6,042 nt of DNA, from positions 1-6,042 of the forward strand of contig JAGNMH010000362.1 in NCBI GenBank assembly GCA_017991275.1. The letters are read 5' to 3'. Below, in pieces: positions 1 to 4,063 of the stretch. The first letter of the stretch is position 1; each line of letters begins with the position of its first letter. The notes below the pieces were generated by a model. That model did not search any database. It saw nothing but the letters and a program-made list of their open reading frames with translations, and had not been told where the DNA came from. The DNA is from Acidobacteriota bacterium (GTDB lineage Bacteria > Acidobacteriota > Blastocatellia > RBC074). The translations under genes were made by a program, and so were the position numbers.

Positions 1-16
1 TCCATGAGGTTGAAGC

Positions 17-643
17 ATGAAAACACACTTTAAGTTGTTAATTCTGATTGCCTGTTTGATGCTGTCCGCCTGGCCGGTCAAGGCGCAAAAAGCTCGCACT
101 TACACAATTGTCGCCGGCGAAAGCAGTTTCTGGGTCTTCGTTCCCAAAACCGGATTGCTCAGCGGCCTGGCACACGACCACGAAATCGGCGTCAAATCCT
201 TCACCGGAAAGATCGTCGTTCCCGAATCCGGCGCCAGCGGCGGTTCGCTGGAATTGGATATTGACGCCAAATCACTGGCGGTTCTGGATAAAAAACCAAG
301 CGAAGACGACAAGAAGAAAATCTATAACTCCATGCATAACGAAGTGCTGGAATCGGCCAAACATCCAAAGATCAATTTCAAATCCGTGTCAGTCAGTGAC
401 CTGAAACAAACCGGCAGCGAAAATTACAGCTTCACGCTGAACGGCGACCTGACCTTGCACGGCGTGACAAAGCGAATCGCCTTCCCTGTTTCGTTGACCA
501 TCAATGCACAGCAGCTTCGTGCCGAAGGCAAATACACGCTCCGCCAAACCGATTTTGGCATCAAGCCGTACTCGGCGGCGGGCGGCACTATCAAAGTCAA
601 AAACGAAATCACCGTCAACTTCAACATCGTGGCGAAAGCCTAG
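17..643 (+). CDS. YceI-like periplasmic protein
   Basis: A 208-residue secreted protein of the YceI family, whose members fold as a lipocalin-like beta barrel that binds a long isoprenoid or amphiphilic ligand in the periplasm. Residues 1-23 form a signal peptide: Lys2, a hydrophobic core LLILIACLML, and a likely cut after VKA (residues 21-23). The mature part shows the family pattern: a strand with F38-V40 and 'TGLLSGLAHDHEIG' (45-58, including His53-Asp54-His55), 'FTGKI' near 62-66, 'SMHNEVLESAKHPKINFKS' at 105-123, 'LNGDLTLHGVTKRIAFPV' at 141-158, and the closing 'FGIKPYSAAGG' at 180-190. Length is usual for the family with its leader. The start is supported by GAGG at 6-9, seven bases before the ATG. 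The physiological role here is unknown; neighbours do not reveal a ligand. Family assignment is confident, ligand is not. Confidence 0.9.
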   Translation: MKTHFKLLILIACLMLSAWPVKAQKARTYTIVAGESSFWVFVPKTGLLSGLAHDHEIGVKSFTGKIVVPESGASGGSLELDIDAKSLAVLDKKPSEDDKKKIYNSMHNEVLESAKHPKINFKSVSVSDLKQTGSENYSFTLNGDLTLHGVTKRIAFPVSLTINAQQLRAEGKYTLRQTDFGIKPYSAAGGTIKVKNEITVNFNIVAKA

Positions 644-654
644 AAAATCTTATC

Positions 655-694
655 AACAGGATTCACAGGATTTTCAAACAGGATTTTCAGGATT
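655..694. repeat. Left inverted array of four CAGGATT units
   Basis: Four exact CAGGATT units start at 657, 666, 679 and 688, giving start-to-start distances of 9, 13 and 9. The block begins 11 bases after the YceI stop and ends just before the start of the GxxExxY gene. Its reverse complement aligns with 1104-1142 at about 34 of 40 columns by eye, so it is one arm of a long inverted repeat around that gene. No target-site duplication was found outside it. Confidence 0.85.
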
Positions 695-704
695 GGTGAC
701 AAAC

Positions 705-1166
705 ATGGAAAAAACGGCAGATGACAAGGTTACCGAAATAATTATTGGATGCGCCTATAGCGTCCACAACTTGCTAGGGCCAGGTTTTCTGGAGAAAGTG
801 TACGAGAACGCTTTACGCAAAGAAGTAACCAAGAAAGGTTTGAAAGTCATTCAGCAAGCAGACATCAAGGTTTGGTATGACGGAGAAGTTGTAGGTGCTT
901 ATTCTGCCGACCTCTGGGTGGAAGACAGAATTATCGTTGAGTTAAAAGCAGCCCAGTCCTTGGCGAAAGACCACGAGATGCAATTGGTTCACTACTTGGC
1001 GGCTACCAAAGTTGAAACCGGATTGTTGATCAACTTCGGTTCATCGTCAGTGCAAATCAAGCGCAAATATCGAATCTACAAACCGGCTTCCAATCCACAA
1101 TCCGATCCTGTTAATCCTGATGAAAATCCTGTCAATCCTGTTTTGGAGGCTTCGGAGGAAAAATGA
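705..1166 (+). CDS. GxxExxY family protein, PD-(D/E)XK nuclease-like
   Basis: A 153-residue protein of the GxxExxY family, a small PD-(D/E)XK nuclease-like group of uncertain function. The name motif is GFLEKVY at 27-33, followed by ENAL. The nuclease-like core is visible as Asp69 in 'YSADLWVEDRIIVELKA', Glu79-x-Lys81 on the next strand, and a QxxxY motif Gln93 to Tyr97 in 'QLVHYL', as in RecB-like nucleases. 'LLINFGSSSVQIKRKYR' (107-123) is the usual C-terminal strand. Residues from about 128 on are an unusual tail (NPVNPDENPVNPV) encoded by the right repeat array. The start ATG at 705 has GGTGA at 695-699 before it; an in-frame GTG at 696 is an alternative. Sampled 60-base stretches are near 43-45% GC by hand count, lower than a sampled stretch of the aldehyde dehydrogenase (about 60%), consistent with an acquired gene. 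The stop overlaps the next start (ATGA). Activity and target are not known from sequence. Confidence 0.88.
   Translation: MEKTADDKVTEIIIGCAYSVHNLLGPGFLEKVYENALRKEVTKKGLKVIQQADIKVWYDGEVVGAYSADLWVEDRIIVELKAAQSLAKDHEMQLVHYLAATKVETGLLINFGSSSVQIKRKYRIYKPASNPQSDPVNPDENPVNPVLEASEEK
1104..1142. repeat. Right inverted array of four AATCCTG-type units
   Basis: Units start at 1104 (GATCCTG, one change), 1113, 1125 and 1134 (all AATCCTG), spaced 9, 12 and 9. This mirrors the left array (9, 13, 9) in the opposite orientation. The array lies inside the 3' end of the GxxExxY reading frame and encodes its Asn-Pro-rich tail. Degenerate ATCC copies at 1091-1103 suggest the array once extended further inward. 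Confidence 0.85.
1154..1158 (+). promoter_or_regulatory. Ribosome binding site of the aldehyde dehydrogenase gene
   Basis: GGAGG lies four bases before the ATG at 1163, and a second GGAGG lies at 1145-1149. Both are inside the final codons of the GxxExxY gene and just outside the right array, so they probably belong to the original upstream region of the dehydrogenase gene. The short spacing plus the ATGA overlap is compatible with translational coupling. Confidence 0.6.
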
Positions 1167-2725
1167 CCCCAAAGCTCAGCATAGACCCGCACCAGACGAT
1201 AGAAGTTCATAGCCCGGCGACTCTGAAAAAGATCGGTGAGGTTGTTATCAATTCTCCGTTTGAAGTCCGCGCTTTTGTCGCTCGTGCGCGTGAAGCTTTC
1301 ACCGCTTGGTCGGCGCTGGATTTGAAACAGCGCGCGAAAGTCATGCTGTCGGCGCGCGATCTTTTCATCCGGCATCAGGAAGAATTGATTCAGTTGATCT
1401 GCCAGGAAAATGGCAAACCTCGATTGGAAGCCTTGATCGAAATCACCTACGTTTGCGACGTGATTACCTTTTACGCCAAGCAGGGGCTGCGATTTTTGAA
1501 GCCTCAACGGGTCAGCCCTCACCTGCTAAAGAACAAAAAAGTCACGACCATTTACAACCCGCGCGGAGTCATCGGCATGATTACGCCATGGAACTTTCCG
1601 CTGATTCTGACCATCGGCGAAGCCATTCCCGCGTTGATGGCCGGCAATGCCGTTGTGCTTAAACCATCGGAATGGACTCCGCTGATTGCCCAGCGCGGAG
1701 CCGAATTGATGCAGCAGGCTTTTGCTGCCGCAGGTTTGCCACCGCAAATTTTGCAGGTCGTCAACGGTTACGGAGAAACAGGCGTCGCGCTGGTTGATGA
1801 AGCCGACATGATTTCATTCACCGGCAGCATTCGCACCGGCAAAGCCGTAGCCGAACGCGCGGCGCGCCGCTTGATTCCAGTCAGTTTGGAACTCGGCGGC
1901 AAAGACCCGATGATCGTGCTGCGCGACGCCGACATTGAGCGCGCAGCCAACGCCGCTGTCTGGGGAGCGTTCACCAACTCCGGCCAGGTCTGCATTTCAG
2001 TTGAGCGCGTTTACGTTGAAGAATCCATCGCCGATGAATTCACTCACCGCGTAGTCGAAAAGACTCGCCGTTTGCGCCAAGGCATTGATGCCAACGAAGC
2101 TGCAACCAACAACCGCGTTGATGTCGGAGCAATGACTTTTCCCAAACAGGTGGAAACCGTCGAAGCGCACGTTGCCGACGCCCGCGAACGCGGAGCGCAA
2201 ATTCTGACCGGCGGCAAGCTGGACGAAAAACTCCCCGGCAGATTTTATCAGCCGACGGTGCTGACCGGAGTAGATCATTCGATGAAGATCATGACCGAAG
2301 AAACTTTCGGTCCTGTGCTGCCGATTATGCGAGTCAAAAATGCTGACGAAGCTCTGCGCCTGGCCAATGACACGGTGTACGGGTTGAACGCCAGTGTCTG
2401 GACTCGTGACAAAGCCAAAGGCGAACGCATTGCCGCGCAAGTCGAAGCAGGCATTACTTGCGTCAATGATGTGATCGCCGGATTTGGCATAACCGACGCG
2501 CCTTCGGGCGGATTGAAAGAAAGCGGGCTGGGCAAACGTCACGGAGCCGAAGGAATTCGCCGATTCTGCAATCAACAGGTCATCGTCACTGACCGTTTCG
2601 GTCTGAAATCCGAAGTCATGTGGTACCCGTACACGGCGGTGACCGAACACTGGTTTTCGCGTATCGTCGGCGCAATGTTTTCATCAAAGCTTTCGGCAAA
2701 ACTGAAATCCCTGTTTGGCAAATAA
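1163..2725 (+). CDS. NAD(P)-dependent aldehyde dehydrogenase
   Basis: A 520-residue cytosolic aldehyde dehydrogenase, which oxidises an aldehyde to its acid with NAD(P). All hallmarks are present: 'TPWNFP' with Asn144, the cofactor lysine in 'LKPSE' (Lys167), the nucleotide-fold 'FTGS' at 219-222, the general base Glu243 in 'LELGGK', the nucleophile Cys277 in 'NSGQVC', and 'EETFGPV' at 379-385. The enzyme should therefore be active. About 35 residues after the usual core end ('MWYPY' at 486-490 and a basic amphipathic tail) resemble the C-terminal extension of a group that includes diapolycopene-dialdehyde dehydrogenase-like enzymes; that subgroup call is from memory, and succinate-semialdehyde or another aldehyde substrate is equally possible. 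No signal peptide is seen. The gene overlaps the preceding stop by ATGA, and its own stop TAA (2723-2725) sits in the left copy of an 8-bp duplication that bounds a small repeat element. Confidence 0.95.
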   Translation: MTPKLSIDPHQTIEVHSPATLKKIGEVVINSPFEVRAFVARAREAFTAWSALDLKQRAKVMLSARDLFIRHQEELIQLICQENGKPRLEALIEITYVCDVITFYAKQGLRFLKPQRVSPHLLKNKKVTTIYNPRGVIGMITPWNFPLILTIGEAIPALMAGNAVVLKPSEWTPLIAQRGAELMQQAFAAAGLPPQILQVVNGYGETGVALVDEADMISFTGSIRTGKAVAERAARRLIPVSLELGGKDPMIVLRDADIERAANAAVWGAFTNSGQVCISVERVYVEESIADEFTHRVVEKTRRLRQGIDANEAATNNRVDVGAMTFPKQVETVEAHVADARERGAQILTGGKLDEKLPGRFYQPTVLTGVDHSMKIMTEETFGPVLPIMRVKNADEALRLANDTVYGLNASVWTRDKAKGERIAAQVEAGITCVNDVIAGFGITDAPSGGLKESGLGKRHGAEGIRRFCNQQVIVTDRFGLKSEVMWYPYTAVTEHWFSRIVGAMFSSKLSAKLKSLFGK

Positions 2726-2727
2726 CT
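2720..2727. repeat. Target-site duplication, left copy
   Basis: AAATAACT immediately precedes the left terminal inverted repeat and is identical to 2879-2886. It includes the TAA stop codon of the aldehyde dehydrogenase, so the insertion left the reading frame end unchanged. Confidence 0.8.
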
Positions 2728-2745
2728 GAAGGCTGTGCAAATTGA
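2728..2745 (+). repeat. Left terminal inverted repeat of the MITE-like element
   Basis: Reads GAAGGCTGTGCAAATTGA, pairing with 2861-2878 at all but one position (base 5, G here and C in the inverse of the other end). Confidence 0.8.
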
Positions 2746-2749
2746 AATC

Positions 2750-2777
2750 TCACGCAAAGCCGCGAAGGCGCAAAGAA
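2750..2777 (+). repeat. Left internal arm, CGCAAAG-type repeat
   Basis: Contains TCACGCAAAG, CGCGAAG and CGCAAAG in tandem at 8-base intervals. It is the inverse of 2812-2839 at 22 of 28 positions, with no gaps. The CGCAAAG pattern resembles dispersed intergenic repeats I have met in many bacterial genomes, which is recollection rather than a search. Confidence 0.7.
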
Positions 2778-2811
2778 ACCAAGGAGAGAAAGATGGCTTG
2801 TTTTCTTTTCC

Positions 2812-2839
2812 TTCTTGGCGACTTTGCGACCTGGCGTGA
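2812..2839 (-). repeat. Right internal arm, CGCAAAG-type repeat
   Basis: On the minus strand it reads TCACGCCAGGTCGCAAAG and continues CGCCAAGAA, matching the left internal arm in length and phase. About 34 bases (2778-2811), purine-rich then pyrimidine-rich, form the centre of the hairpin and can extend the pairing. Confidence 0.7.
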
Positions 2840-2860
2840 ACTGATTGATTCCATTGAAGA

Positions 2861-2878
2861 TCAATTTGCACAGGCTTC
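2861..2878 (-). repeat. Right terminal inverted repeat of the MITE-like element
   Basis: The inverse reads GAAGCCTGTGCAAATTGA. About 21 bases (2840-2860) separate it from the internal arm, against four on the left side, so the element is not fully symmetric. Confidence 0.8.
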
Positions 2879-2886
2879 AAATAACT
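2879..2886. repeat. Target-site duplication, right copy
   Basis: AAATAACT directly follows the right terminal repeat. Removing one copy plus the element would restore GGCAAATAACTCGACACC as the pre-insertion sequence after the dehydrogenase gene. Confidence 0.8.
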
Positions 2887-2887
2887 C

Positions 2888-2898
2888 GACACCGTGTC
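2888..2898. promoter_or_regulatory. Small palindrome GACACcGTGTC
   Basis: An 11-bp perfect palindrome with one central base, 31 bases before the hydrolase start. It could be an operator half-site pair or part of an old intergenic repeat. Nothing else supports a regulator binding here. Confidence 0.25.
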
Positions 2899-2900
2899 AG

Positions 2901-2923
2901 TGCCCCGCGCGTAAGCAAGGGCA
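2901..2923 (+). promoter_or_regulatory. Leader hairpin overlapping the hydrolase ribosome binding site
   Basis: TGCCC (2901-2905) pairs with GGGCA (2919-2923), with a GC/GC pair further in. The candidate Shine-Dalgarno AAGGG (2917-2921) lies in the 3' arm, eight bases before the GTG at 2930. If the hairpin forms it would partly hide the binding site. It may equally be a chance structure in a repeat-rich gap. Confidence 0.3.
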
Positions 2924-2929
2924 TTTCCT

Positions 2930-3856
2930 GTGACTCACATGCTCAATCAAAAGAAAATCTCCGCCGTAGTTATCACCGTCGGGCTGACTCTGATTGCCTT
3001 TGTCAGCGCAGCCAAAACGCAAAGCCAAAACTCGCGCAGCATCCTGATTCGCCCTGCTCCGGCAGCCGATCATCGTCTGGCTTATGGTAGCAATGAGTTT
3101 CAATTCGGCGAATTGCGACTGCCAAAAACCGCTGGCAAACATCCAGTCGCCATAGTCCTTCATGGCGGATGCTGGATGGCTCAATACGGCTTGGGGTACA
3201 TGGGACATATGAGCGCGGCGCTGACCGAAGCCGGCTTTGCCACATGGAGCATTGAATACCGTCGCGTAGGCAATCCCGGCGGCGGCTGGCCCGGAACGTT
3301 TGAAGACGCCGCCAAGGCGACTGATTACCTGCGCGAAATCGCCGACAAACATTCGCTCGACCTGAATCGAGTCATCGCAATCGGCCATTCCGCCGGAGGC
3401 CATCTGGCGTTATTGCTGGGCGGGCGTCCGTACTTCCCAAAAGACAATCCGCTTTATTCCGCCAATCCATTGAAGCTGCAAGGTGTGGTTTCGCTGGCCG
3501 GAATCACTGACCTTCGCCGAACCGGCACGGCCTGCGACAAAGAAGTCATTCAGTTCACTGGCGGAGAAGTCAAAGACAAATCCATAATTTACGATCAAGC
3601 TTCGCCGATAAATCTGCTGCCGCTTGGCGTCAAACAGAAAATTGTTCAAGGCGATGCCGACACGACCATTCCACCAGCAATGGCCACCGATTACCTTGAA
3701 GCCGTGAAAAAGAAAAAAGACAGCGACGTTGAATTGATTGTGCTGAAAGACGCCGATCACTTTCAGATCGTTGACCCAAAATCCCCGGCCTGGGCGGCGG
3801 TGTTGGAAGCGGCGAAATCTCTAATTGAATATGGCGCGAAAACCAAGTCCAAGTGA
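2930..3856 (+). CDS. Exported alpha/beta hydrolase (esterase or kynurenine formamidase-like)
   Basis: A 308-residue alpha/beta hydrolase with an N-terminal signal peptide (Lys8-Lys9, then a hydrophobic run ending FVSA, cut near residue 27), so it should act outside the cytoplasm. The fold's markers are in order: the oxyanion motif HGGCW at 78-82, the nucleophile elbow GHSAGG at 152-157 with Ser154, an acid in 'GDADTTIP' most likely Asp244, and the catalytic His277 in 'DADHF'. HGGxW with GxSAGGH is typical of the BD-FAE and kynurenine formamidase-like esterases; the substrate is not readable. Two starts are possible: GTG at 2930, with AAGGG eight bases upstream, or ATG at 2939, which begins MLNQKK and gives an equally good leader but has worse ribosome-site spacing. 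I chose GTG with modest certainty. The gene follows the MITE-like element and probably has its own promoter or relies on read-through; none is clear. Confidence 0.9.
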   Translation: MTHMLNQKKISAVVITVGLTLIAFVSAAKTQSQNSRSILIRPAPAADHRLAYGSNEFQFGELRLPKTAGKHPVAIVLHGGCWMAQYGLGYMGHMSAALTEAGFATWSIEYRRVGNPGGGWPGTFEDAAKATDYLREIADKHSLDLNRVIAIGHSAGGHLALLLGGRPYFPKDNPLYSANPLKLQGVVSLAGITDLRRTGTACDKEVIQFTGGEVKDKSIIYDQASPINLLPLGVKQKIVQGDADTTIPPAMATDYLEAVKKKKDSDVELIVLKDADHFQIVDPKSPAWAAVLEAAKSLIEYGAKTKSK

Positions 3857-3865
3857 AGGAGTTGC

Positions 3866-3888
3866 CAGTTTTCGACAACTGATTTTTT
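3866..3888 (+). terminator. Possible weak rho-independent terminator
   Basis: CAGTT (3866-3870) and AACTG (3877-3881) form a five-pair stem with a six-base loop, followed after one A by six T residues (3883-3888). It lies ten bases after the hydrolase stop. The stem is short and AT-rich, so termination would be inefficient. Confidence 0.4.
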
Positions 3889-3910
3889 GCTTTTGGTGAA
3901 CAAACGGACG

Positions 3911-3938
3911 TTATGAGAGTGGGCGTTTTTGCTATAAA
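3911..3938 (+). promoter_or_regulatory. Candidate promoter for the radical SAM gene
   Basis: TATAAA at 3933-3938 is a good -10-like hexamer, preceded by a T-run. The -35-like TTATGA at 3911-3916 is 16 bases upstream and poor. A start of transcription near 3945 would leave a leader of about 120 bases. The call rests on consensus resemblance in an AT-rich gap and assumes sigma-70-like recognition. Confidence 0.3.
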
Positions 3939-4000
3939 CTCCGGCGACTCGAATTGGAAAACTCAATCTGGCAATAACCGAATTTTAGATTAAACCGATT

Positions 4001-4034
4001 GGCATTGCTCTCAAACCTTGAGTTTGAGATTGCC
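4001..4034 (+). promoter_or_regulatory. Hairpin in the radical SAM gene leader
   Basis: TCTCAAAC (4009-4016) pairs perfectly with GTTTGAGA (4022-4029) around a five-base loop CTTGA, and GGCA (4001-4004) can pair with TGCC (4031-4034) below an internal loop. There is no T-run after it, so it is not a terminator. It ends 16 bases before the AGGAG ribosome site and could affect mRNA stability or translation. Confidence 0.35.
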
Positions 4035-4050
4035 CCAACAATAGTTCATC

Positions 4051-4055
4051 AGGAG
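4051..4055 (+). promoter_or_regulatory. Ribosome binding site of the radical SAM gene
   Basis: AGGAG with eight bases to the ATG at 4064 fixes this start, even though the first 25 or so residues are low-complexity and not conserved-looking. Confidence 0.7.
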
Positions 4056-4063
4056 AACGATTT

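Larger units (their letters stand above)
655..1142. mobile_element. Putative repeat-bounded GxxExxY cassette
   Basis: The two inverted arrays and the gene between them make a unit of about 490 bp inserted between the YceI and aldehyde dehydrogenase genes. The symmetric architecture, the lower GC of the gene and the lack of a functional link to its neighbours suggest a discrete element that moved in as a whole. That it is mobile is inference: there is no transposase, no visible target duplication, and the outer boundaries are only estimated from where the inverted similarity ends. The alternative is that the arrays are regulatory or binding sites for the encoded protein. Confidence 0.45.
2728..2878. 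mobile_element. 151-bp MITE-like palindromic element
   Basis: A short non-coding element with terminal inverted repeats of 18 bp (GAAGGCTGTGCAAATTGA at 2728-2745 against its inverse at 2861-2878, 17 of 18 matching), bounded by a perfect 8-bp direct repeat AAATAACT. A second imperfect inverted pair inside (2750-2777 and 2812-2839, 22 of 28 matching) lets most of the element fold into a long hairpin. There is no transposase, so it would need one in trans; an 8-bp duplication occurs in several insertion-sequence families, and I cannot assign one from these ends. A 63-codon reading frame beginning inside it (2742-2933) looks incidental. It may also act as a transcription barrier after the dehydrogenase gene. 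Confidence 0.78.

Noticed and set aside
1..20. End of an upstream gene overlapping the YceI start by ATGA
   Set aside because: A frame ending HEVEA-stop at 18-20 is possible, but only six codons are visible, too few to support a feature.
504..704. Upstream extension of the GxxExxY reading frame to 504
   Set aside because: The extension overlaps the confident YceI gene in another frame, is low-complexity Ser/Arg/Lys-rich, and runs through the left repeat array. The ATG at 705 matches the family start.
655..1142. CAGGATT/AATCCTG arrays as a CRISPR array
   Set aside because: Units are 7 bp with 2-6 bp gaps and the two blocks are in opposite orientation. There are no 25-40 bp repeats with spacers and no cas genes.
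640..1160. Target-site duplication around the GxxExxY cassette
   Set aside because: The sequence before 655 (ending CTTATC) and after 1142 (starting TTGGAGG) share no direct repeat of useful length, so the boundaries and mode of insertion stay open.
1997..2650. 217-codon minus-strand open frame inside the aldehyde dehydrogenase
   Set aside because: It is antisense to a complete, motif-rich enzyme gene and its product has no recognisable domain. Such frames are common opposite GC-biased codons.
2742..2933. 63-codon reading frame across the MITE-like element
   Set aside because: Its codons are the terminal and internal repeats themselves, there is no ribosome site, and the peptide has no recognisable features.
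2897..3403. 168-codon minus-strand open frame opposite the hydrolase
   Set aside because: It is antisense to the catalytic part of the alpha/beta hydrolase and shows no motif or ribosome site of its own.
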